Shown here in pieces: positions 1 through 6,613 of a stretch of 12,513 nucleotides of DNA. Origin of the DNA: Bacillota bacterium (GTDB lineage Bacteria; Bacillota; Clostridia; Peptostreptococcales; Anaerovoracaceae). Location of the stretch: contig JABUTE010000271.1 of NCBI GenBank assembly GCA_021443825.1, forward strand, positions 1-12,513. The letters run 5' to 3'. Each line of letters starts with the position of its first letter. The stretch's first letter is position 1. The notes under the pieces were generated by a model that searched no databases, had not been told where the DNA came from, and saw only the letters and a list, made by a program, of their open reading frames with translations. Position numbers and translations under genes: made by a program.

Positions 1-16
1 ATAGAAAGGTATTTCT

Positions 17-814
17 ATGGACAATAGACCCATCGGCTTTTTCGATTCGGGCGTCGGCGGTCTCACCTGCGTAAAGCCCCTGCTCGAGCAGCTTCCCAAC
101 GAACGTGTCATCTATTTCGGTGATACGGCAAGGACTCCCTACGGCTCCAAGGGCATCGACACCGTAAAGGCGTTCTCCCTTCAGATCGCCCGCTTTCTTC
201 GCGATCAGGATGTAAAGATGCTTGCCATCGCCTGCAACACCGTTTCTTCGGTGGCTATGGAGTATCTGCAGGAGCAGCTTCCCGATATTCCCGTCATCGG
301 CACCATTCAGCCCGCTGCAAGCAGGATCGCTGCCTGCTGCGATAAGACCAATTCCATCGGCATCATGGCGACCAAGGTCACGGTAAACAGCGGCGCCTAT
401 CAGCATGCCATCCTAAAAGAAAACAACGATCTGAACATCCATGCCATCGCCTGTCCGGCCCTGGTGCCCCTCATCGAAGAAGGCCTGACGAAAGATACCC
501 AGATCGCTCCCATCATCCATCATTATCTGGACGATTTCGTTGCCGAACACCGGATCGACACCCTGGTGCTTGGCTGCACCCACTACCCCCATATCAAAGG
601 AGTCATTCAAAAGGAATTTCCGGGCATCCATATCATCAATCCCTCGCAGACGCTGGCAGACGCAGTAGCCGCGGCATTAAAAAAGAACGACATGCTTGCA
701 GCACAGCCAAAGCGCGACAGCATCTTCTATGCCAGCGATATCTCGGACTCCTTCCTGCACATGATGGAAGAGCTCTCCGGCGACCGGTTTACGGCCCTGC
801 AGATGGAATTCTGA
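17..814 (+). CDS. murI: Glutamate racemase
   Basis: This cytoplasmic enzyme interconverts L- and D-glutamate, supplying D-Glu for peptidoglycan. The 265-residue length is normal for the family. The N-terminal motif GFFDSGVGGLT (residues 7-17) carries the conserved Asp10 and Ser11. The two catalytic cysteines sit in ACNT (Cys73) and in GCTHYP (Cys187), the latter followed by the conserved Thr-His. The chosen ATG has AAAGG about 7 bases upstream, and the motif begins six residues in, so the start is secure. The gene is followed at once by a hairpin terminator, so it ends its transcription unit; what lies upstream is outside the window. Nothing is truncated or odd. All of the family's key residues are present, so the identification is firm. 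Confidence 0.97.
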   Translation: MDNRPIGFFDSGVGGLTCVKPLLEQLPNERVIYFGDTARTPYGSKGIDTVKAFSLQIARFLRDQDVKMLAIACNTVSSVAMEYLQEQLPDIPVIGTIQPAASRIAACCDKTNSIGIMATKVTVNSGAYQHAILKENNDLNIHAIACPALVPLIEEGLTKDTQIAPIIHHYLDDFVAEHRIDTLVLGCTHYPHIKGVIQKEFPGIHIINPSQTLADAVAAALKKNDMLAAQPKRDSIFYASDISDSFLHMMEELSGDRFTALQMEF

Positions 815-830
815 TCTACGCACAAACGGC

Positions 831-864
831 AAAGCCCCCTGTCTTTTCAGACAGCGGGCTTTTT
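831..864 (+). terminator. Intrinsic terminator after murI
   Basis: The arms 831-843 and 850-862 pair over 13 positions with a single C-C mismatch (838/855), enclosing a 6-base loop. The distal arm runs into a T-rich tail (TTTTT). It starts 17 bases after the murI stop, which fits a rho-independent terminator for that gene. Confidence 0.9.
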
Positions 865-896
865 GTGTGAAGTTTTTAAAGATCGTAAAAAACGTA

Positions 897-925
897 TTGA
901 CGGATCTGGCAGAACGTACTATCCT
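897..925 (+). promoter_or_regulatory. Putative sigma-70/sigma-A promoter for the hemolysin-III gene
   Basis: TTGACG at 897-902 and TATCCT at 920-925 are separated by exactly 17 bases. It lies between the murI terminator and the next plus-strand gene. The -10 box is only a moderate match. A second possible -35, TTGATA at 928-933, lies just downstream in an AT-rich stretch and could be used instead. The predicted leader would be about 50 bases long. Confidence 0.5.
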
Positions 926-983
926 TTTGATAAGTTATTTATTAACTGATTAAAGGTTTTCATATATTTTATCAAATGCGTCT

Positions 984-1667
984 ATGAAAAGTACAGGTAT
1001 TGCCATGAACAATAATAATTCTGTCTTCATTCTGAAGGATCCGGTCAGCTCCATCACCCATTATATCGCCTTTGCAGCCGCCATTCTGCTGACACCAGCC
1101 CTGCTGATCCACGCATCGGGAAAAAACTGCGACAACACAGCGCTGATCGGCCTTTCGATCTTTATCCTGAGCATGATCCTGCTTTACGGAGCCAGCGGCA
1201 CCTACCACGCCCTCAACCTGAAAGGTTGGAAGGCAAAGCTGCTCAAACGGCTCGACCATCTGATGATCTTCGTGCTGATCGCAGGCTCCTATACGCCCAT
1301 CTGCCTGAGCCTGCTGCCCCGAAAAAGCGGCTTTCCCCTTTTGATCAGCGTCTGGGCCTTTGCGCTGGTCGGTATGCTGGTCAAGTTTTTCTGGATCAAC
1401 TGCCCCAAGTGGTTTTCTTCTCTCATCTACATCGCCATGGGCTGGCTTTGCGTTTTTGTGTTTCCACAGCTTTGGAGGACCCTCAGCGGCCCCGCCTTTG
1501 GCTGGCTTCTGACCGGCGGCATCTTGTATACCGTGGGTGGCATCATCTATGCCCTGAAGCCTCGCCTGTTAAAGAATGCAAAGTATTGGGGCCCTCATGA
1601 GGTCTTTCATGTTTTTGTCATGATGGGCAGCGCCTGCCATTTTGTCTTTATGTTTTTGTATATCTAA
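984..1667 (+). CDS. Hemolysin III family (YqfA/TrhA-like, PAQR superfamily) membrane protein
   Basis: This is an integral membrane protein of 227 residues with about seven hydrophobic segments, the normal architecture of the hemolysin III/PAQR superfamily. Visible family motifs are DPVSSITHY near residue 19, YGASGTYHA (68-76, with Ser71 and His75), LDHLMIFVLIAGSYTP (90-105, with Asp91-His92) and the C-terminal GPHEVFHV (203-210) with His205 and His209, then His219. In PAQR proteins the Ser/Asp/His set binds a metal ion in the membrane. The name is historical: hemolytic activity is not implied, and a role in membrane lipid homeostasis is more often suggested. The start is uncertain, because neither ATG 984 nor ATG 1005 has a convincing Shine-Dalgarno site. 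The stop lies only 5 bases from that of the convergent peptidase gene. Confidence 0.9.
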   Translation: MKSTGIAMNNNNSVFILKDPVSSITHYIAFAAAILLTPALLIHASGKNCDNTALIGLSIFILSMILLYGASGTYHALNLKGWKAKLLKRLDHLMIFVLIAGSYTPICLSLLPRKSGFPLLISVWAFALVGMLVKFFWINCPKWFSSLIYIAMGWLCVFVFPQLWRTLSGPAFGWLLTGGILYTVGGIIYALKPRLLKNAKYWGPHEVFHVFVMMGSACHFVFMFLYI

Positions 1668-1672
1668 TCCGG

Positions 1673-2857
1673 CTACTCGGCAAACAGCATTGCCAGCACG
1701 CAGGCGAAATAGCCGGTGCGCTGCGCCAAGGAAGAGATTTTCAGATTTTCATCGAAGGAATGGATGCCGCTGTTAAGATAACCTCCCAAGGCATCGGCCG
1801 TCGGAATTCCCTTGGCAGAGAAAACGGCTGCATCCCCGCTGCCTCCGGTGCTCTGCTCAGGCATTTCCATGCCGTAGTCGCGGCCGATGGCTGCCATTTG
1901 CAGATAGAGCTGATGGTTCTGGGGCGTTCTTTCCATGGGTGTGCCCACCTTGGTGACCCTGACGGTAGACCGGGTGCCCTCGATATAGGGATCCTCTTTT
2001 TCCAGCTCTTTGCAGATCTCGTAAACGCGCTGCACGTCGGCCTGATTAGAGACACGCACGCTGGAGGTGGCTCTGGCATGATCGGGAACCACATTGTTTC
2101 CGTATTCGCTTCCGAATAATTTACCTGTATTGAACTGAAGCCCCCGCTCATTGTCGTTGTGCTCGTACAGGCGGATGATCTTATGGCAAAGCTCCAGAAC
2201 AGCGCTTCTTCCCGATTCGTAGGAGATGCCGGTATGGGCCGATTGACCGAAGCATTCGATCTCGATGGCGCAGCTTCCCTTTCGCTGGTTCAGAATGCCG
2301 TTGCCTTCGCGGGCAGACTCGAACACAAAGGCAGCATCCACCTTTTTCCCGTCCAGCTCCTGATCGAAGACCTGCCTTCCGGTGGGAGAGCCGATCTCTT
2401 CGTCGCAGTTGAAGATGAACAGGATCTCTTTATTGGGCAGCAGGCCGGCTTTTTGCATGATCTTAACCGCCTCGATGGAGACCAGAATGCCGGCTTTGCA
2501 GTCGCAGATGCCAAGACCCCAGGCGGTATCTCCTTCTTCGCGGTAAGGATGGGCAGCCGTATCGCCCCGCTGAAATACCGTGTCGGTATGGGCGCTGATG
2601 AGCAGAATGCCGTCGGGCGCAGGCGGCGTGAGCCTTGCCACGATGTTTTCGCCAAAGCCGGGAAAGAATCTTCTTTCGATCGTGATGTTTTCGATCTGCG
2701 CAAGCTCGCGGCAGACGATATCGACCACCTTTTTGTTGCCTTCCACATCTTTAGAGCCGCAGTCGATGGCGCAGAATTCCTTTAATACCTGAAGCTGGTG
2801 CTGCCAGCAGGCAGCTGCGCCTGCCTCGGCGATGCGGATGATCTGTTGCTTATCCAT
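1673..2857 (-). CDS. M20 family zinc peptidase (carboxypeptidase G2 / ArgE-DapE-like)
   Basis: This 394-residue metallohydrolase probably cleaves a C-terminal or N-acyl amino acid from a small peptide or amide in the cytoplasm; it has no signal peptide. The dizinc site is complete. It comprises SAHTD (His90, with Asp92 behind it), GICDCKAG (bridging Asp119), CDEEIGS (catalytic Glu153 and ligand Glu154), Glu180 and the C-terminal GIHSFDE (His366). The dimerisation/lid domain (about 190-300) contains the typical SAHTG (His208). A strong AGGAGG precedes the ATG. It lies downstream of an amino-acid ABC importer on the same strand, but behind a terminator hairpin, so it is probably expressed partly by read-through. 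By analogy with Bacillus clusters that combine polar amino-acid importers with M20 deacylases (ytm/ytn, yxe), it may process an imported amino-acid derivative. That substrate link is inference. Confidence 0.92.
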   Translation of the reverse strand: MDKQQIIRIAEAGAAACWQHQLQVLKEFCAIDCGSKDVEGNKKVVDIVCRELAQIENITIERRFFPGFGENIVARLTPPAPDGILLISAHTDTVFQRGDTAAHPYREEGDTAWGLGICDCKAGILVSIEAVKIMQKAGLLPNKEILFIFNCDEEIGSPTGRQVFDQELDGKKVDAAFVFESAREGNGILNQRKGSCAIEIECFGQSAHTGISYESGRSAVLELCHKIIRLYEHNDNERGLQFNTGKLFGSEYGNNVVPDHARATSSVRVSNQADVQRVYEICKELEKEDPYIEGTRSTVRVTKVGTPMERTPQNHQLYLQMAAIGRDYGMEMPEQSTGGSGDAAVFSAKGIPTADALGGYLNSGIHSFDENLKISSLAQRTGYFACVLAMLFAE

Positions 2858-2883
2858 ATAATTCCTCCTGTGAACGACGCGGT

Positions 2884-2901
2884 CGGCAGTTTTTTCTGCC
2901 G
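2884..2901 (-). other. Small perfect hairpin in the leader of the M20 peptidase gene
   Basis: CGGCAG and CTGCCG form a 6-bp stem around a homopolymeric six-base loop (A6 in the minus-strand RNA). It sits between the upstream terminator and the peptidase ribosome binding site. It is too weak to call a terminator and has no U-tract. It might stabilise the 5' end of read-through RNA; the role is unknown. Confidence 0.4.
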
Positions 2902-2911
2902 CCCGATAACA

Positions 2912-2944
2912 GAAAAAGACAGCTTCTCAAATGAGAAGCTGTCT
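2912..2944 (-). terminator. Intrinsic terminator after the amino-acid-binding protein gene
   Basis: A perfect 12-bp stem (2917-2928 with 2933-2944) encloses a 4-base loop. On the minus strand it is followed by a run of five T. The other side also has a T-rich tail, so it could work in both directions. It begins 16 bases after the stop of the binding-protein gene and separates the transporter genes from the M20 peptidase. It therefore probably lowers, rather than abolishes, peptidase expression from the operon promoter. Confidence 0.88.
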
Positions 2945-2959
2945 GCTTTTTTGTAACGA

Positions 2960-3757
2960 TCAATATTCGGTGGTGATGTCCATACCGAAATACTTGATGG
3001 AGATCTCTGCCAGCTTTCCTTCTTCGCGAAGCTCTGCAAGAGCCTTGTTGACAGCTTCCTGCAGCGACTTTGCGCTGTCGGTCTTGGGCATGATCATGCC
3101 GATCCGGTCGACGTTGGAGTCAAAGCCGGCGATCTTGATATTGGCATCGGGCTTTTCTCTCAGATAATCGTTGATGGAGACTTCTGCGTTAAGAGTCGCA
3201 TCGACGCGGCCTGCCTGCAGCTCTTCCATGGTGCCGTCCAGGCTTTCGATATCCTTAACGGTGGCGCCGTAGGACTCCGCCCGCAGCTGATAGGTGGAAT
3301 TGGCGGAATTGCAGGTGGTCTTGCCCTTCAGATCTTCCATCGTCTTGATGGTATCGTTATCCTTGCGAACGACGATGGCAGTACGGGTGAAAGCATAAAA
3401 ATCGGAGTAATAATAAGACTGGGTGCGCTCTTCGGTGTAGCCGACGCCGTTGGCCATCAGATCGTAGCGTCCGCTCTTAACGCCGGCCAGCAGGCCGTCC
3501 CAGGCGCCGAGCACATATTCAGCCTCTACGCCCAGCTTTTCGGCAACCGCAGTAGATACCTCTACATCAAAGCCCATGAGAGTGCCGTTTTCATCCTCGT
3601 AGGTCCAGGGAGCCCAGTTGCCTTCCATGGCGATGGTGATCTTTCCTTCCTTTTTGATCTTTGCAAGAAGATCATCGGAGTCGGTGGCCCCACAGCCGCT
3701 AAGCATGGCTGTCATCAGCGCGAGCAGCAGAAGCAGAGCGATCAGTTTTTTGTTCAT
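2960..3757 (-). CDS. Amino-acid ABC importer, substrate-binding lipoprotein (SBP family 3)
   Basis: This 265-residue extracytoplasmic solute-binding protein delivers its ligand to the permease encoded upstream. Residues 1-22 form a lipoprotein signal: MNKK, a Leu/Ala-rich core and the lipobox LSGC with Cys22 as the lipidated residue, so the mature protein is anchored to the outer face of the membrane. The mature domain has the SBP_bac_3 pattern: GKITIAMEGNWAPWTYEDE near residue 37, GFDVEVSTAVAEKLG, WDGLLAGVKSGRYDLMANG and the later LKGKTTCNSANST region. Overall it most resembles cystine/polar amino-acid binders (FliY/TcyA type), but the ligand cannot be read from sequence alone. The ribosome site (AGGAAG) is good. 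It is the last gene of the transporter unit and is followed by a strong terminator. Confidence 0.93.
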   Translation of the reverse strand: MNKKLIALLLLLALMTAMLSGCGATDSDDLLAKIKKEGKITIAMEGNWAPWTYEDENGTLMGFDVEVSTAVAEKLGVEAEYVLGAWDGLLAGVKSGRYDLMANGVGYTEERTQSYYYSDFYAFTRTAIVVRKDNDTIKTMEDLKGKTTCNSANSTYQLRAESYGATVKDIESLDGTMEELQAGRVDATLNAEVSINDYLREKPDANIKIAGFDSNVDRIGMIMPKTDSAKSLQEAVNKALAELREEGKLAEISIKYFGMDITTEY

Positions 3758-3795
3758 GTTTTCTTCCTTTCTTTTATCAATAGATTCTATTTTAA

Positions 3796-3814
3796 TGCTT
3801 CTTAAAAGGAAGCA
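3796..3814 (-). other. Short hairpin between ATPase and binding-protein genes
   Basis: TGCTTC (3796-3801) and GAAGCA (3809-3814) form a 6-bp stem with a 7-base loop in the 69-base gap. On the minus strand it is followed by TTAAAAT, so it is at most a weak terminator. Hairpins in this position often act as processing or stability elements that raise binding-protein mRNA over the other subunits; that role is inferred here. Confidence 0.4.
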
Positions 3815-3826
3815 CGAAAACCGTTA

Positions 3827-4579
3827 TCAGGCATCATGCTGGGAATTGATATTCCGCAGGAATTCGCGGGTGCGTTCTTCTTTGGGGTTTTCGAAAAACT
3901 CTTTGGAAGAGGCTTTTTCCAGGACTCTTCCGCCATCCATAAAGAGGATCTTGTTGGATACATTCTTTGCAAAATTCAATTCGTGGGTAACGACCAGCAT
4001 GGTCATGCCCTCCTGCGCCAGCTGCTTCATGACCGTAAGCACCTCTCCGATCAGCTCCGGATCCAGGGCAGAGGTAGGCTCATCGAAATAGATGATCTCA
4101 GGGTCGGTGCAAAGGGCCCGCGCGATGGCGACCCGCTGCTGCTGTCCACCGGAAAGCTGAATGGGATAATGGTTGGCGCGGTCGGAAAGGCCCACCTTTT
4201 CCAGCATCTTCATCGCCTTTTCTCGGGCTTCCTCTTTGGGGACCTTTCTGCCGACGGTAAGGCCCAGCATCACGTTCTGGATGGCTGTTTTATTGGCAAA
4301 GAGGTTGTAATTCTGGAACACAAAGGCGGTCTTTTTTCGCAATGCGCCGATCTCCTTATGCTTCATATGGCCCAGGTCATAGGTGACCCCGTCGAAGGTA
4401 AGAGACCCGCTGTCGGCCCGCTCCAGAAAGTTGATGCAGCGAAGAAAGGTGGTCTTGCCGCTGCCGCTGGGGCCGAGAATGGCGACCACATCGCCCTTTT
4501 CCACATCCAGATCCACATCGATCAGCACATGATTGGGACCGAAGGATTTATTGACATTTTTGATCTCGATCATGCTCAT
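3827..4579 (-). CDS. Amino-acid ABC importer, ATP-binding subunit (GlnQ/HisP type)
   Basis: This 250-residue ATPase powers the polar amino-acid importer from the cytoplasmic face. All nucleotide-binding elements are present: Walker A GPSGSGKTT (36-44), Q-loop Gln89 in FVFQNYNLF, signature LSGGQQQRVAIARA (142-155), Walker B IIYFDEPTSALDP (162-174) and switch His199 in VVTHE. Length and motif spacing match the GlnQ/HisP subfamily. The permease stop is one base before this ATG, and GGAGG lies 9 bases upstream inside the permease 3' end, indicating translational coupling. A second ATG two codons later is possible, but the first fits the spacing better. Confidence 0.96.
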   Translation of the reverse strand: MSMIEIKNVNKSFGPNHVLIDVDLDVEKGDVVAILGPSGSGKTTFLRCINFLERADSGSLTFDGVTYDLGHMKHKEIGALRKKTAFVFQNYNLFANKTAIQNVMLGLTVGRKVPKEEAREKAMKMLEKVGLSDRANHYPIQLSGGQQQRVAIARALCTDPEIIYFDEPTSALDPELIGEVLTVMKQLAQEGMTMLVVTHELNFAKNVSNKILFMDGGRVLEKASSKEFFENPKEERTREFLRNINSQHDA

Positions 4580-4580
4580 C

Positions 4581-5273
4581 CTAGTCTGCCTCCTTTACCG
4601 ATGTTTCTCTGCTGTTATAAGAGCTGAGCTTCTTTTCGTAATGGTTTTGAACGAAGGTCAGAACGGTGGAATAAAGCAGGTAGATCAAAGCGACCTCGGA
4701 ATAGAGCCACAAAGGCTCGTAGGTACGGCCCACGATCTTTTTCGCTGCCATGAACATATCGGCTACGGTGATCTCTGCGGCCAGCGAGGTATTCTTCAGC
4801 ATGGCGATCAGCGAATTGGAAAGAGGCGGAAATGCGGTGCGCAGCGCCTGGGGCAGAACCACATGGAACATAATCTGCAGGTAGTTCATGCCGACGCAGT
4901 AGCCGGCTTCAAACTGGCCTTCCGGAACAGCCTCCAGCGCAGAGCGCATGGTCTCGGCGCAGTAAGCGCCTTCGTTCAAAGAGAAGACCAGAATGGCGCA
5001 GGGAAATGCCTCCATCACGATGCCCAACATGGGCAGGCCGTAATAAGCCAGAAACAGCTGCACCAGCAGCGGTGTTCCGCGAAAGATCCAGATGTACAGT
5101 CTGGCGACCGTTTTTAATACAGGGACCTTAGCATATTGCACCATGGCCATAAACAAGGCGATGAGAAACGCCAGGGTAAAGGCGATCACCGTAAGGGGAA
5201 TGGTCACCTGAATGCTGGCGACAAATATTTTTACAAATCCTTCGGCAAGGATCGATAAGATGCGTTCACTCAT
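4581..5273 (-). CDS. Amino-acid ABC importer, permease subunit (HisM/GlnP type)
   Basis: This 230-residue membrane protein forms the translocation channel of the importer, probably as a homodimer because only one permease gene is present. Hydrophobic segments lie roughly at 15-45, 55-80, 85-100, 130-150 and 190-210. The family hallmark RGTPLLVQLF is at 65-74. The cytoplasmic EAA loop that docks the ATPase is EGAYCAETMRSALEAV, followed by GQFEAGYCVGM (about 101-129). The ribosome site AGGTGA overlaps the stop codon of the upstream MerR-type gene, so the two are translationally coupled and co-transcribed. The ATPase gene follows after a single base. Confidence 0.95.
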   Translation of the reverse strand: MSERILSILAEGFVKIFVASIQVTIPLTVIAFTLAFLIALFMAMVQYAKVPVLKTVARLYIWIFRGTPLLVQLFLAYYGLPMLGIVMEAFPCAILVFSLNEGAYCAETMRSALEAVPEGQFEAGYCVGMNYLQIMFHVVLPQALRTAFPPLSNSLIAMLKNTSLAAEITVADMFMAAKKIVGRTYEPLWLYSEVALIYLLYSTVLTFVQNHYEKKLSSYNSRETSVKEAD

Positions 5274-5279
5274 TTCAGA

Positions 5280-5651
5280 TCACCTGCCGCACTTTCCCGA
5301 TTCGATGGCCTGGTTGCAGCGCTCGATCTTGCGATCCAGGCGCTTTAAGGCATCTTCCATTTGCTCCAGCTGCTTCTGCAGTTCTTCTCTTTGGGCGACC
5401 AGCAGGTCTCTGCGCTGCACGAAGGTCTCATCCCCCATGCGATACAGCCTTACGTATTCGGCGATGACGCCGACCGGAAGACCGGCATTGCGCAGGCAAA
5501 GGGCATTCTCTACCCAGGTGATATCTTCTTCGGAATAATCGCGAATGCCACCCGCTGTTCTTGTGACCTCGGGGATCACGCCGATCTTTTCGTAGTAGCG
5601 AAGGGTATCGGCGGTAATATCATATTTTTGACAGACTTCTTTGATCGTCAT
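5280..5651 (-). CDS. MerR family transcriptional regulator
   Basis: This 123-residue DNA-binding protein is the first gene of the transporter operon. The N-terminal winged helix-turn-helix is typical: MTIKEVCQKYDITADTLRYYEKIGVI (1-26), then the wing GGIRDYSEEDI (34-44) and the second helical pair (about 45-70). A charged heptad-like helix at about 77-112 would form the antiparallel dimer coiled coil. The short C-terminus carries Cys112 and Cys121, too few and too far apart for a classic MerR metal site but possibly redox-reactive. The general type resembles the AdhR/NmlR/TipA-like branch. GGAGG precedes the ATG. Its own promoter has the distorted spacer and dyad expected for this family, so it probably autoregulates and activates the importer genes. 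The inducer is unknown. Confidence 0.93.
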   Translation of the reverse strand: MTIKEVCQKYDITADTLRYYEKIGVIPEVTRTAGGIRDYSEEDITWVENALCLRNAGLPVGVIAEYVRLYRMGDETFVQRRDLLVAQREELQKQLEQMEDALKRLDRKIERCNQAIESGKCGR

Positions 5652-5681
5652 AGTTCCTCCGTATCATGAAAATCCTTTGTT

Positions 5682-5712
5682 ATCTTACTACTTGGAGTTT
5701 GCTCAAAGTCAA
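5682..5712 (-). promoter_or_regulatory. MerR-type promoter and operator of the transporter operon
   Basis: On the minus strand, TTGACT (5712-5707) and TAAGAT (5687-5682) are separated by 19 bases, longer than the usual 17. An inverted repeat fills the spacer: ACTTTGAG, four bases, CTCCAAGT (5690-5709), with 7 of 8 pairs matching. A long spacer with a centred dyad is the signature of promoters that MerR-family proteins activate by DNA distortion. The start site would fall near 5675, about 25 bases before the regulator's ATG and its GGAGG. Confidence 0.85.
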
Positions 5713-5830
5713 GCATTTGTTAAATATTTAATGAAAGGTTGTTTTCTTTTTTTCGAAAGGCGTATTGCCCTATCCCGAAGGAGCTTATATTAAAAAAATC
5801 TTATAAGTACAGTATTTGACAGAGCATTAC

Positions 5831-5870
5831 AAAATTAAAGCTCCTCTGCGCCGATCGGTGCAGAGGAGCT
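5831..5870 (-). terminator. Intrinsic terminator after rubrerythrin
   Basis: An 11-bp perfect stem (5839-5849 with 5860-5870) is capped by a G-T pair and a further CCG/CGG. On the minus strand it is followed by TTAATTTT. It begins 20 bases beyond the rubrerythrin stop. Confidence 0.88.
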
Positions 5871-5890
5871 CCTGATAAAGCTGAGCGATA

Positions 5891-6430
5891 TTAATAATTT
5901 TCGGCGTGAATCTCAAAATAAGCCTGGGGATGATCGCAGGTGGGGCAGATGTCGGGAGCCTTGGTTCCGACGACGATGTGGCCGCAATTGCGGCATTCCC
6001 ATACCTTGACCTCCGATTTTGCGAAGACTTCCGCGGCCTGCAGGTTGCTGAGGAGTGCCCGGTAGCGCTCCTCGTGATGCTTTTCGATGGCAGCCACCAG
6101 ACGGAACTTTTCTGCCAGCTCAGGAAAGCCTTCTGCCTCGGCCGTCTTTGCGAAGCCCTCGTACATGTCGGTCCATTCGTAGTTTTCGCCTTCGGCGGCT
6201 GCGGCCAGGTTTTCGGCAGTGTCGCCAATGCCCTTCAGCTCCTTGAGCCACATCTTCGCATGTTCCTTTTCGTTTTCGGCAGTCTTAAGAAACAGCGCGG
6301 AGATCTGCTCGTAGCCTTCTTTTTTAGCGGTAGAAGCAAAATAGGTATATTTGTTTCGCGCCTGGGATTCTCCTGCAAAGGCTGCCTGCAGGTTCTTTTC
6401 GGTCTGTGTGCCGGTGTATTTGTTTGCCAT
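5891..6430 (-). CDS. rbr: Rubrerythrin (diiron peroxidase with C-terminal rubredoxin domain)
   Basis: This 179-residue cytoplasmic enzyme reduces hydrogen peroxide to water with electrons from rubredoxin/NADH, a typical oxidative-stress defence of anaerobes. The ferritin-like four-helix domain (about 1-135) carries the diiron ligands: Glu21 in GESQARNKY, the ExxH pair Glu54/His57 in ENEKEH, and a second ExxH, Glu116/His119, in AAIEKHHEERY. The rubredoxin-like domain follows with CRNC (Cys146, Cys149) and CPTC (Cys162, Cys165). A longer in-frame ATG exists upstream (6577), but MANKYTGTQTEKNL is the family's normal N-terminus and has AGAGGT in front, so the short start is used. The gene stands alone, with its own terminator and a plausible promoter. 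Confidence 0.96.
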   Translation of the reverse strand: MANKYTGTQTEKNLQAAFAGESQARNKYTYFASTAKKEGYEQISALFLKTAENEKEHAKMWLKELKGIGDTAENLAAAAEGENYEWTDMYEGFAKTAEAEGFPELAEKFRLVAAIEKHHEERYRALLSNLQAAEVFAKSEVKVWECRNCGHIVVGTKAPDICPTCDHPQAYFEIHAENY

Positions 6431-6483
6431 TGGTCTGTACCTCTTTCTATCATTCAGCGGAAATAACGGATTCGTGTAAAATG

Positions 6484-6492
6484 ATTCTATCA
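6484..6492 (-). promoter_or_regulatory. Possible extended -10 promoter for rubrerythrin
   Basis: On the minus strand TGATAGAAT forms an extended -10 (TGN plus TAGAAT), about 55 bases before the rubrerythrin ATG. No good -35 is visible at 17 bases. The upstream stretch back to the permease stop (6493-6613) shows only an imperfect GC-rich hairpin without a T-tract, so read-through from the permease operon cannot be excluded. Confidence 0.4.
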
Positions 6493-6613
6493 CACCAAAT
6501 GCACTCGTTGCGTAAAATTCCGATGAAGTTTTTGTGAGAGTACCGCTTATGTTCGGACGGTTCCGCAGGCAGCACATCTCCTGCGCAGATATCCCCCGGA
6601 AGCCCTATTACCC

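Noticed and set aside
3836..4627. Long plus-strand open frame (263 codons) opposite the amino-acid ABC ATPase
   Set aside because: It mirrors the codon structure of a fully convincing ATPase on the other strand, has no ribosome site and no recognisable motif.
5721..5830. AT-rich gap between the MerR promoter and the rubrerythrin terminator, with an AAGGAG and TTGAC-like sequence
   Set aside because: No start codon follows the ribosome-like site and no open frame or second promoter box supports a gene or small RNA.
6431..6577. N-terminal extension of rubrerythrin to an upstream ATG
   Set aside because: The extra 49 residues match nothing in rubrerythrins, cover the likely promoter, and the inner ATG has its own ribosome site.
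6535..6600. Imperfect GC-rich hairpin downstream of the ABC-2 membrane subunit gene
   Set aside because: The pairing has several mismatches and no T-tract, so I do not call it a terminator.
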